From positions 2,895,151 through 2,959,150 of the forward strand of contig BCHH01000003.1 of NCBI GenBank assembly GCA_001599595.1: a stretch of DNA of 64,000 nucleotides. Direction: 5' to 3'. Below, piece by piece: positions 1 to 11,060 of the stretch (positions are counted from its first letter, which is position 1; each line of letters starts with the position of its first letter). The stretch is from Beverwykella pulmonaria (lineage: Eukaryota > Ascomycota > Dothideomycetes > Pleosporales > Melanommataceae). The notes beneath the pieces are model-generated. The model saw only the letters and a list, made by a program, of their open reading frames with translations, did no database searches and was not told the origin of the DNA. The translations under genes and the position numbers were made by a program.

Positions 1-3000
1 TCAATGACACCTGACGACTTGGAAGATGGTGTATCTGCTTACCATTGCAACCACTTAATTGGGCTCCAGAGCCACCGAGAAATTGACGTACCGCCGTGAC
101 CTCGTTTTCCTCTGTCGCTCATCTCACACCTAGCCACATTGATTCCGCGCCGTCCCCACGTCGTTCCCGCGTAACCTCACGCAGAACCACCTACCTGCCA
201 AGCGGCGCCTACCGCTGCACTCGTGTAGCCTCACTACCGTGGTCTAGGATGGGGCATGTCACCGTCGCGTGGAAGGTGATGTTGGGCATGGAGTGGAATA
301 GAGGGACAGAGAGACTCGTGAGTGAAACTAGCGCTGTGGGAGTGTGGTACGGGAGGTGGTTAGCGATTGGGTTAGAATATAAAGTATCAGTGAGTGGGGA
401 TGGGGACATTTCGGGTAGCGTGCGCTTTGCGAGAGTCAATGGGCAAGTTGAGGTGAGCGATGACAGTTTTGCGGATGTAATCGCGTGCCCAGATTTCGAG
501 TTTCCACACGCTGTTCTGCTTGTGGAAATGCCCGATGGTAGACGATTTAAACAGGGGCGACAGTACGTGGGTACTCGGTCAACCAGTGAAATCGCTTCAA
601 TAGCAAGTCTACTATGGTGGGAAATGGAAGGTCATCCAGGATGTCTTCGAGATTCCCTAAATCAACGCCCAGTTCTAGTACTACAAATAAACAGGCTGTT
701 AGCGCTAGGCACTATACAGAGGTGCCACTCTAAGGCGTGCTACCTGTAGTTGTTCAATATGCTGCAAGTCTTGGGTATTCATTTGATGTGAATGCACAAG
801 TAAGGATCGGAGTCAAGGGAGTAAAATGTCGGGCTGTTGCACCCGCCTTGCCTTCAGATGCCCAGCTGTGCCAATTCGTCTGTAGGTAGTCATGTGGCTC
901 ATATTCACTTCCGGTCAGTCATCTCCGTATATACGCAATGTACAACACTCTCTGCTGTCCTCAATGACGATCGCAAGGTGGTTTCCGCCTCCCCACCAAA
1001 TAAATGAGAGATCTTCCGCGATCCAATATTTAATGTTGCAGACAAGACCCGCCAAGTCCGCCGTGCCCTCAGCCCAGCCTCTCTGGGCGTTAGGAGTCCT
1101 CCCTTCGAGCGGAAAGCGGATATGCCAAGGATAGTTCTGTAACATGGCTCCTAGCGGAGGGGATGCATCTTGCATGGGGGATCGTGCAGCAATCTTGGCT
1201 GTTTGTGTAACTGCCTTGGCGCGGGATGGACGAATCCCACGGTGGAATGGGACGGGTATGGCCTTGGTGTTGGTGTTGCGAATTGGGTTTGAAGCCGTTA
1301 AGCTAGGATCCTTGCAGATAGAAGTTTCCTTGCATCTCAAGGCGTCAATGGAGAAAACTAAAATGGATCTGCGCTTCCCAACACTTGGTCTCGCGGCGTC
1401 GGATTACGTATACAGTTGCGTACACTAGCTGCGTACACTGGCCGAATCCGAAGATCGGCTTCCGAGTCGAAGAGTGGTACAGGAAAAGCAAGCCGCAGGA
1501 CAAAACTTAATCGTGTTTCAGCGGACAGTGGTGAGCGAGGAAGTTCCTAGCCTGAAGGCTTCGTGGTTCCAGTTTGTGTGCACGATGAGTTGTCCACGCC
1601 AAGGGACGGATGTTTCATTCCTAGAAGTATGGCTGATATCGGAGAGCGTAGGGAGCTTGCGAAACACTGACGAGTGGCCACCGGTGTGCGACCGCAAAGA
1701 ACGCGACCTGCTTTAGAGCTGTGATGCAGTGATGAAAAAAGATATTGCGTGGTTCCGCCAAGGGCGGAGAACGGCAATAGGAGGCGCCAAGTGATTCCGA
1801 CCTCAGGCGAGCAACTGCCAAGGGCGGTGCGAAGGGAAGCTGTCGCTGGTGGAGCTCATTAGGGAGAGTTTGCCAAGCGTGGAGATTCATTTCGGTATGT
1901 CGAGTACGCCCCCATGAGCGAGGCATCAGAGTAATAAATGACGACGATCACGATTTTCGGCTTGCATTCTCGAAGTCTTGGTTGTCAAACACCCCCATCT
2001 TGAATGATAGCGCATTGCAGATCCAGGCCCTAGTATCTCGGGCCAAGGGCTTTCTTTACCGTGCGACAAAGCAAAAGCGATATACTGGAGAGAGCGTACA
2101 AGTATTTCGGGCTCCGAGGCGAAGGGAGAGTTGCCGTGATGCACAACATTGATGACAACTCTTGGCTATGCGCATGGAAGAGTGTTCGGGGAAAGGCTCA
2201 CGTGCTGCAAGACGGGCGCCCAAGCCGATTTCGCCAACTGTATCTGTATCCCCCCACAATATATGTGCACGGGCCTTTGTGCCTGGTATTCAACGAATGC
2301 AAATCGACCCAGAAGAAGCTCTCCGCTACTGCAGGTGCTGCTTTGTGTGACTGTGGGGGAGGCCGCGGGGGATAATTCAGAAGCCTATTGGGTTTGCTGC
2401 AGTTGCATGAGATACGCAGACGTCAGACTCACCGCCATGCCTCCCGCTGAACGTGAGTCAGCTAGCTGGGCGAGTATTTCCACAAGTGAGGCTGGAAACC
2501 TGCAATTCCAGTAGGGACACCTTGCCGAAGTGTATGCAATAAGAAACCCGACGCCTACAATAAACCAGGCGGCTCCAATCGCACCGCCCAGCCACGGACC
2601 GTGTTCTCAAAGTAAACGAAAACAACGGTGCGGATTGCCTTTGACAGCCGACTTGAAGAAAGCCTCAAGAAAAAGCCATGATTGTAACTCAGGAACAGCG
2701 ACTTGGCCGAGATGGGGGAATGGGCACCAAAGGGGACCAAAATAGTAATATTGGCCGACATGAAGACGTCGGTGGAAGCGAAGGATGCCAGTTCACGTCC
2801 GCATAGAGTTTTGCGGGGTTGCGTAGCAGGATGCTGTGGGGTTGTGGCACAAGGTGGCCAGGGCTCGCCCGGCGAAGGAAGGCGATAGGGAAGTCCATTC
2901 AATGGGAATTGAGAGCTGAGAAAGCTGATGTTGGGCGTGAGCGGTGACGAGTCGAGAGGAATTGTTTGGCTACTGGGACTATTTGGACTATTTGGACTGC

Positions 3001-4554
3001 GGAGAAGCTATCTGATCAAGCCTTCAAGTGGACGAGCCCCTACCGCCAACCCCCACTCTCGCGGTTCCAATCGCTTTGAGCGGCAAAACGGCAAACCTTG
3101 AGCGCTGCAGCAGCAGAATGCATGGCTGCACGGCTGGAATGTCTGGCAAACGCGCTTGGTTAGTGATTGCTGGAAGCGGCTGCTCGACGCGGAATTAGTT
3201 TGGCTTTTGCGCAACGGATGCTAGCGAGCCCTGGGGTCGGACAGAGGAGCACAAGGCGTCGCTGGGCGCAGTGAGCAGTGAGCAGATGGTGTTATGGTTA
3301 TTGCGAGAGAGGCACCTGCGGTATTTTATATGGGGGGGAGCGGATAGGCGCGAACCGCTGAATCGCTCTATCGCCAGAAAATAATGCCGCACTTTGGCGT
3401 CATCTCACCCTCACGGGCCGGGAGACAACGCGATCAGCTGGGCCTCCCAAAATAGAGGCAGGTGCCGCCGTAAATTACGGTCAGGACGTCCACGTCGCAG
3501 TGTGGAGTTGTTTTCCTCGCAGGACGTCGGATGGGGCCGTTTTGGGGAACCCGCGGCGTCGAGTGTTGATGCCATTGAGGTGCTGCAACTTGCTAATTCG
3601 ATTCTTGTTGCGAGCACGGAGGCGGCGCCCAGGGTCATCGGAGCGGCGGCGCCGTTCTTTATCTTACGGTACAGGCCCTTACACCCGTTTTTGCACCCGG
3701 GATCCGATCATCTGCACGGCGGGCTGGGACGCGCTGTTGTGGAAAAGGCGAGTGGGGTGTCTGCATCCACAGGCAGCCTCACGCACGCAGGCGTATGCTC
3801 TGTGCATTTAAATATGTTAAGGAGCCCGCCCGTAGGCCGTTTATGTTCTGCTTTTCTGGCATTTATTTGCATTTGTGCCCAGCTTCCAGCTTCCAGCGCT
3901 TGGCCTTTCCGGACGGATTGACATTGACCATTGCTTACCTCACCACAACCCCTCTGCAAGCGCTGCACCCACACATCGCCGCCAGGTAGCGCCTCGCTGC
4001 TCGGCCTTGTTGAGGGCCGTCGCAGCTCTTCCGTGCTGAGTGGTGTGTGTTACTTTGCAACCTCGCCGTCGCCCACCAGCGCAGGTGTCAGGGTGTCACC
4101 GGTCGGCGCTACATCCCACGACCAACGTCACTTTCCGCTCCCCCAACCCGGCAAACACTAAATCAGGGCCTCCCCGCCATCTCCAGCTATCACTCAATTC
4201 GAGCGTTTCACCACTCCTCCCCTAAACCCTCACCACCGCACACCGCACCGCACTTCACTGCTAACACCCGCCGCCGTCGGATGGCTCTTTCACGCCGGCC
4301 ACACCCCTTCACCGCCGTCTCCTCCGCCGTCCCTCCCCTGCACATCGACTGCTCCAGCGCGCTCGCCGCCTGCTATCACCGCCCCAGTTCCCTCCAGCGG
4401 GCGTAGTCGTACAGCATCCACGGCCCAGACCGACCTTTTACCGAGCACATAGACCCGATTGCCACCTCGCACGAGCCTGTGTCGATCGCAATCAGCAGTC
4501 CCCATTCACCACCGCTTAGGAATTCAACATTGAATATTGAATCTGACATTCACC
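1..4554. other. Gene-poor left flank, no supported gene
   Basis: I see no recognisable protein family, tRNA or repeat here. Several open frames of 60-220 codons occur on both strands, but none shows a known motif, a convincing splice pattern or a shared reading direction. The last 400 bases before the kinase start are pyrimidine-rich (runs of CCTC, CACC and CCGCC), as expected of a fungal promoter and 5' leader. Confidence 0.5.
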
Positions 4555-6726
4555 ATGCCTGCCATTGCTGTGGCCGCACCGGCCTTCGTGGATCCCTTTA
4601 AGAGCGACCCTGCGGACGCCGATGTCCGCCGCAGAGACTCCCGCGTCGCCGATCTGTCTGCGCCTATACCGGAAGAAGACGAGAGCACGGAGACGGCGTC
4701 AGAGCCCGCAGAACCCACGACTCCAACCAGCCACTCCAGCGACACCGCCCCTTTCACGCACCCGTTCCGCCACGATGACCCCGAAGAAGGCATCTTCATG
4801 AAGCCGCAAAAACCCCGCGTGCACAACGTCGACTCGACGTCCCTGCCGCAACCAGCCCCTACAGCGCCAGTGCAGGAGGCAGCGCCACCACCAGCGCCTG
4901 TCAAACGAACCATGTCGGATTTGAAGTCTGCACAACCGGAGCAGGCCTCAGTGTCACCTCCTGAGAAGCCAGGCCTCTCAAGGCGTATGGGTTCGTTCAT
5001 AGGCCGGAAGCTGCATCGGACACCCTCACACAAAGACGCACAAAATAACTCGAACGCTCAACAACCCGAGCCAATGAAGATGGAAAAGGTCCACGTCAAA
5101 ACCGGCGTTGACGGCCCAGCCGAAGTGTCTTCGCCGGCAGTGAATATTCCCATATATAGAAGGCTCAGCTCATTTTCGCAGTCTGCGAAAAATTCCCCTA
5201 GATCTTCCCATGGCAACTCTCCGCCATCGCCGAGCTCGCCCACCAGCACCATATCCGATGGACAGATCGTCACCCAAAGCAGACCCAAAATCAGCCACAA
5301 GCATTCAGCCTCGTCGGCTGCGATTTCGGGCATGAATGGCAAGCGACCCACCATCACATTCGCTGGCGGAAGCAAAGAGGGCAAGAAGGGCGGGCGGTTC
5401 ACGCGCAGACGCTCCGCGAGCTCGGAACAAGTGCCCCGGATTCATTCCAACAACGGCAAGGAAACAGTTGGCCTGATCGATACGTTTTCCAAGCCGGCCG
5501 CTGAAGGCGTGGGAATGAAGGCACGCCGTCTGAGTTTGAGCCTGCCGGACGAGTTCGTCGTCGACTGCTGCGATCTGGACAAGGAGTTCAAGAGCTCGAG
5601 TCTTATGCCGGGCAAGCGAGGAAAGCGTCTGGGCCAGGGAGCCACTGCCGAAGTCCGCATCATGGCTCGCAAGGGCTTCAACAACGAAGAACTGGTAGCC
5701 GTCAAGGAATTCCGGACGCGCGAAAAAGATGAGGCTGAGGAGGACTATATCAAGAAGATCAAGTCCGAGTACAGCATCGCCAAGAGTCTGCATCACCCGA
5801 ATATTGTGGAGACTGTGCGATTATGCACAAACCGTGGCAGGTGGAACCACGTGATGGAGTATTGCAGCCACGGCGAACTCTTCTCGCTGGTGGAACGCAA
5901 GCTGTTCAGCGCAGATGGTGGCTACTACAGCGTGGCCGATCGCCAATGCTTTTTCAAACAGCTGCTCCGAGGCGTCGAGTATCTTCACAGCCACGGCATT
6001 GCTCACCGCGACATCAAGCTCGAGAATCTGCTTCTGAATAAAGATGGCCACCTTAAGATCTCTGACTTTGGGGTTGCAGAAGTATTCAGTGGAGAACACC
6101 CAGGTCTCCGTGCTGCTGGAGGCGAGTGTGGGAAGAACATGGGCGAGCTTCGCCTCTCTAATCCTGGTATATGCGGCAGTCTTCCATACATTGCCCCCGA
6201 GGTTCTGGAGAAGAAGGGTAGCTACGACCCCCGCCCTCTCGACGTGTGGTCTTGCGCCATCGTGTACCTGACCATGACTTTTGGAGGATGCCCGTGGCAG
6301 GCCGCTAAAACCGACTATGAATACTATGCCAGGTTCAAGAAGGGCTGGGACGATTGGCTACAGGAGCACTCCGAAGGGCAGATTTCTGAGGGTCCCGATG
6401 GCCACCCCAAGTGCGGCAAGCTCTTCAGTCTCATCAACCCTCCTGCGATCAAGCGACTCCTGCTGAAGATGCTGCACCCTCTTCCCGACAAGCGTATTAC
6501 CATCCGCGAGGTTCTCAACACCTCGTGTATCAAGAACATTGACTGTTGTTGCCCCGAAAGCTACGACGACCCACCCTGCAGCGTCGACACAACCAAAACC
6601 CCGTCCAAGCAGACTGCCAGGCTCACCGTCAAGAGATATCTCCACCACCATATCCCACCCAAACCCGAAAGCAAGGCACTCAAAGCCTTCTCGCACCGTT
6701 TCGACATGGGCGACGGCTGGGCCTAG
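4555..6726 (+). CDS. SAT4/HAL4-type serine/threonine protein kinase
   Basis: A 723-residue protein kinase of the fungal HAL4/SAT4-HRK1-NPR1 family. In yeast this family regulates potassium and sodium transporters and plasma-membrane nutrient permeases. The first 345 residues are low-complexity Ser/Pro-rich and carry basic RRxS-like phosphosites. The kinase domain starts near residue 355 with a glycine loop (GQGATAEV). The invariant Lys is in VAVKEF (K384), the catalytic loop is HRDIKLENLL (D486), the metal-binding motif is DFGVAE (D504), then APEVLEKKGSYDPRPLDVWS. The C-lobe ends near residue 660 and a short Cys- and Pro-rich tail follows. The start is the first ATG of the frame; the open frame extends six codons upstream but without an ATG. 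It is a single exon. The catalytic residues are all present, so it should be active. The exact member of the family cannot be fixed from sequence alone. Confidence 0.93.
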   Translation: MPAIAVAAPAFVDPFKSDPADADVRRRDSRVADLSAPIPEEDESTETASEPAEPTTPTSHSSDTAPFTHPFRHDDPEEGIFMKPQKPRVHNVDSTSLPQPAPTAPVQEAAPPPAPVKRTMSDLKSAQPEQASVSPPEKPGLSRRMGSFIGRKLHRTPSHKDAQNNSNAQQPEPMKMEKVHVKTGVDGPAEVSSPAVNIPIYRRLSSFSQSAKNSPRSSHGNSPPSPSSPTSTISDGQIVTQSRPKISHKHSASSAAISGMNGKRPTITFAGGSKEGKKGGRFTRRRSASSEQVPRIHSNNGKETVGLIDTFSKPAAEGVGMKARRLSLSLPDEFVVDCCDLDKEFKSSSLMPGKRGKRLGQGATAEVRIMARKGFNNEELVAVKEFRTREKDEAEEDYIKKIKSEYSIAKSLHHPNIVETVRLCTNRGRWNHVMEYCSHGELFSLVERKLFSADGGYYSVADRQCFFKQLLRGVEYLHSHGIAHRDIKLENLLLNKDGHLKISDFGVAEVFSGEHPGLRAAGGECGKNMGELRLSNPGICGSLPYIAPEVLEKKGSYDPRPLDVWSCAIVYLTMTFGGCPWQAAKTDYEYYARFKKGWDDWLQEHSEGQISEGPDGHPKCGKLFSLINPPAIKRLLLKMLHPLPDKRITIREVLNTSCIKNIDCCCPESYDDPPCSVDTTKTPSKQTARLTVKRYLHHHIPPKPESKALKAFSHRFDMGDGWA

Positions 6727-9363
6727 CCCCATTTTCCTTGTGTTACTTGCAGCATTGCTGGCGTTATGAAATTGACTTTGATATTACCTATCCAATCAAT
6801 ACGTGGACCTGGAGGATTATATACGAACTTGGGGGTGCTTAGCGGTGGATTTGGATCCCCGCAGCGGATATTTCTGTCTTTCCTATATCACAAGATTCTG
6901 TATTTGAAGACGTGATTTATAACTATAGTTTCTTATTCTGGAAGACGGGGTAGCGGAGACAATGTACAAACGATTTCCTATTGCTACATTGCTATATTGC
7001 TATTATTACTACAGGCATACCGTATATATATGAGATGGCCTTTGTGGTATACTCTCATCAATCACAATTATTTCACTTCATTCACCAGTGTGTCGCTTAC
7101 GATATCACACCTGTACCTCCATTGATATTTTACAGTGCTGTGCAGTGTATGTCTGCCAGTTGGTTAAGACGCAAGTGCGAAGGAGTGGAGCTCGAGGTTG
7201 TTCCCGGTAAGCTACTCTAGCCCCTCTTACCATTCTTGAATTGCAACCTTGAAGCTGGAAGCCCTTAGCTCTTTCGCGCTTCGCCGTTGCTGTTACCCAT
7301 TTCATTCTTGTCATTGCCGCCGCCCTCGAGCACCTACCTATTGCAATTATCTCTGAGCTAATTTCTCCCCGAGTGTCTGCATAGACAGCGGCTCGACTTT
7401 TAGCCACATCTCAATACGTTGTCACGCATCTCGTGTCCCAGAGCTTTGAGACGTTCTAGAAAACGCTCAGTTGTATCGGATCAAGTCCCGAAAGACGTTC
7501 GATGGTGGAGTGATGAGGTGTGCCCAGCATGTCATCGCAGCGTTAGCTGCTCGATAAGGCGAGGCCCGGGTCTTGGAAAAGACGCGTGCCGAGATGGACT
7601 AGAATGTGGTGGGTGGGTCGAGATGCTGGTCGCTGGGTGAGCGTTGGACGGCGCCAAAACTTGAGACGTCGGTATCTGTCGGTGTTGTTAGGCGAGGAAG
7701 GGTAAGTTAGAGTAGTCTACCGCTGCAAAGAAGCAGTTCGAGAAGAGATGCAGATGCAGATGCAGATGCAGACGCCGATGCCGACGGACTACTGGATGAG
7801 GAAGATAGAGATCCGGGGGGGTTGTTTTCATGAGCTGTTGAAGCCGACATCCCGCGCCCAACTCAATGTTATGTCACTCGTTCCTAGGGATTCATTCGGA
7901 CAACTACCGCCTGCTATATGCCTGTCTTAAACACAGCGGGGCTTAAGACGTGATGCTTGTGTGAGATCATGGGACGGGAACAGAGCACCCGCATCGTTCA
8001 CTTTTCACTCCTCGTCTCGCAGGTGGTGGTTTGCCGCGGTTTGCGCGACGAGAGATAAGCTAGGGTCCAATTACGGCACGAGGGTTGCTTTTTGGGGGGG
8101 TGTATGGCGGGGTAAGGGAATGGATGACTAAGATTGTAGTGAATTGAGCCACGAGAGCCGCAGTCCCGATGTCGCTAACGCCTCGCGCCTATTACAGGTA
8201 TTGTGCTGTGGAAGCGTGAAGTCGGTCACGTTTCCCCACGTCCGTCGGTCGTGTTTTGTGCCCGCGGAGACAGACACGCTGCACCGCCGCATGCTAGCTG
8301 TTCGCGTGATCAATGGACAAAGTGAGATGTGACCGAATGGAGGAACCGAGATCGAACGACCGGTGAGGCATCTTACGTATGGGGATATTGCTTTTGGGGA
8401 AGAGATTTTCGCGGGACAGCGGGAAGAAGCAAAGCAGCCACGGCGGGCGGGAAAAGCAATGGGACGGAAAGAACGTGGAGGGAGGCAACTGGAGGGGATC
8501 GGTTGATATTGCGCAACAGCTGCAGGATGTGTAAAAGTGCTCAGTTGTGGCTTCCTTTCGTGCATTCATCAGTCAGGTTCCGCAATTTTCCTCTACGTTA
8601 GCCCTTGCCCAGTCTACGGCTTCACCCCATGAGTATCCCTCTTCTCCCTTTTTGCTACTGCTTACCAGTCTGAATTGTGTTAGTTGCAGTCTGATCTAGT
8701 CACTCTTGCCTCTACAATCACCTTCCACGAAAATCAAACTTTCCCAAGTGCAAATCGTCACCCGATCCTCTCCCTCTAACTTTCCCTTCCTCTTTCGAAC
8801 CCCTCCTTCTCCTCTCGTCAAATCAAGCTTTATCCCCCGGTTCCAACTGTGCACACCCTTTCCCCACGCTTGTTCTCGTCCAGCCAGCACCAGCACTCCC
8901 ACAAAAACGGCTGAAACGTGGGCTTTGGGGGTGACTAATGGGCCATGCTAATTGGTTGTACGAGGTTGGTGGGGCAGAGGTGAGGTCCAGGTAAAGTGAG
9001 AAGTATGGGGATATGATCAGTAGGAGGGAAGACATCGATGCCTGTGTAAATGCGGCTAAAGCCAGGACAGCCAAGAAAAAAAGCAATAGAACGATACTTG
9101 CAATGACAACAGCAAGGGGAAGATGCGCATGCAGCGCGTGCAAGACAATCTAGCAACACGCCCAAAGCGTCATCTCGCTACTCTTCGATGCCACTGTATA
9201 AGCCAGCCTGGAGTAAGAGGAACGCTCTGCAGATCAAATATGTGGAAGTCCGAAGAAGGGTTCGTGGTGCTTCCAGTGTCTGATCATCTGGACGGAGATC
9301 AAATTCCACTTACTTATTACCTATTCTAGCTCTTCTACGCTCCACCAACGTAATTACTTCGTC
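6727..9363. other. Intergenic region without supported gene
   Basis: No gene family is recognisable over 2.6 kb. AT-rich sequence with TATATA stretches at about 6.98-7.05 kb probably belongs to the kinase 3' end. A short (ATGCAG)n hexamer run lies at 7748-7776. Open frames on both strands are short and lack motifs. Confidence 0.45.
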
Positions 9364-10187
9364 TCAGTCTCCCCCCCCACCATACCTCCTCTTCAGCCTA
9401 TACCACCCAATCTCCTCCCCCGTCAACCCCCCCATCACCTCCTTCGCCCATAGCGTTTCCGCTGTGGGTCCCAACTCCTTGTACGGGAACTCATCTCCAT
9501 CGAACTCATGTAGCGCCAAATATAGTGGAACTTGTGGCTCCGTCCTCTCGAATTTATCTAGTGTACTCGCGTTGACGACCTTGAATCTGCGTGAACGTCG
9601 ATAACCCGGGCACGCGCTCAAAGCCGCGAGGTGCTCCTGGCGATACCAATCGTCGAAATCCTGATCCCGACCCAAGGCGGGCTGCAGGGCGGCGGATATG
9701 AGTAGGTTTGCTGGTCCTGTACATATTAGGCCCCGCTCCCCCTAGCAATTCAAGAAATGACGTACCAGTGGAGGTATTGGCACCGTACTCCTGCACCCCT
9801 TCATAAAACCTGGTATCAAACCTCGCCTTCTTAAACACGCCCTCTAACAACTCTTTCTTCGGCTCGCTCTGCCCATCCAATCCCTTAAACTCCGCCGTCT
9901 CTCTGTATGCCACGTCTGGCATTTCATACACTGTTAGCCATGGCGCCTCGGACGAGTACGTGTTTGGGGCAGGCAGATTGGGGTGTGCTTCTAATATGGG
10001 CGAGTTAGAGAGTAGAAGGGAAGGGGGAGCCAGGGTTGGAAGACGTACCGTAGCGTGCGGCCCGTGGCACGCCGGGTAACGAGAGTACTTCTTGAATGTG
10101 TGTGTTTTCGTACCAGTCACAGAATTTGGAGGAAGATAGGGACGGGGACTGCGTTCGGCTGGAGACCCAGAGGACGCCTGGCGGCAT
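9364..10187 (-). CDS. EthD-like / dimeric alpha-beta barrel protein
   Basis: A spliced gene for 238 residues in three exons: 10187-10049, 9990-9766 and 9716-9364. The introns (58 and 49 nt) begin GTACGT and end TAG and CAG, and the frame is kept across both. The protein has two similar halves: WYENTHIQEVLSLPG near residue 24 and WYRQEHLAALSACPGY near residue 143. Each is the W-Y-x-x-x-H helix start typical of EthD and related dimeric alpha-beta barrel proteins, so one chain may carry both halves of the barrel. Family members are small cytosolic proteins linked to degradation or secondary metabolism, and many have no known substrate. It stands alone, with no pathway genes beside it. I assign the fold, not a reaction. 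The start is the ATG that opens directly into MPPGVLWV. Confidence 0.78.
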
Positions 10188-11060
10188 TTTCTGCGAGAAG
10201 ATGTTGGTACCAGCTGAAGCTCGAAAAATGAGATTTGAGGAAGTAATTTCGATATATGATGAAATGCTTGAAAGTTTAAGAAATGGAGAGAGAGGGAGAG
10301 AGGGATGGGGGGTAGGAGAGTACTGTAACTATGAACTCTACGGCTTGAAGGATGGGCATGTCCGAGTTTTCTGTACATAATTCCGATCACTTTGGAAGCT
10401 ACTTTGAGCAGATCAGGACGTTGAGCCGCAGGCAATGTTTACCCGCGTTGTGAACTTGGGGTTGGAGCTTTTGTGGGGTAGCCGGAAATGGAGAACCTGG
10501 GGTATCTCACCACGTGAATGTAAGCCCCAATCCAACTGCAGAGGCAACATAAAAAGAAGACGACGTGACCAACGAATATGACCACAAGCCACATAATATC
10601 CATTCTTTAACGCTTCTTTCATTACCTTAGCAAATCGCTCTACTATCGACCATCACACACCTTCGCCCCAATTAAACCAACCCATCGACACTCCCCCGTT
10701 CGCCCGTAAACCTTCCCAAATCTGAGCAACCGAGTTCTACCTCCCATCCATTTCATGTCCCAAAAGCCAAAAAGTGAGAAAGATGCACGCGTCGCAAGCC
10801 TAGCCAAAATATAGTACAAAGCCACCAAAACAACTAGGGTAGCCGGGCCGAAATGTGAAGAAAGGTGACGCCTGTCGCCTACTATATCAATGCCAAGCGC
10901 CGAGTCACACGAGCCCCCTACTCAGACGTGGGACTTGGCTTAGCAGGAGGTAATCGTGAACAGAATGCGCCCTGCGCGAAGGCATCGCTTGCTAGACACG
11001 GCGGCGAACGGAGCACTCTAATATTGGCGTAGAGTGAATCCTTGAGAGCGATGCCTTCAA
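10188..11060. other. Intergenic region between two minus-strand genes
   Basis: About 0.87 kb upstream of the EthD-like gene and downstream of the RhoGEF stop. I see no gene family. It probably carries the EthD-like promoter and the RhoGEF 3' UTR. Confidence 0.45.

Noticed and set aside
96..749. Plus-strand open frame of 217 codons near the left edge
   Set aside because: No family motif, unusual composition and no splice or neighbour support.
2385..2607. Minus-strand frame with a hydrophobic stretch (WLGGAIGAAWFIVGVGFLIA)
   Set aside because: Looks like a membrane helix, but has no start codon or acceptor site upstream and no recognisable family.
3394..3921. 175-codon plus-strand frame
   Set aside because: GC-rich chance frame; competing frames on both strands and no motif.
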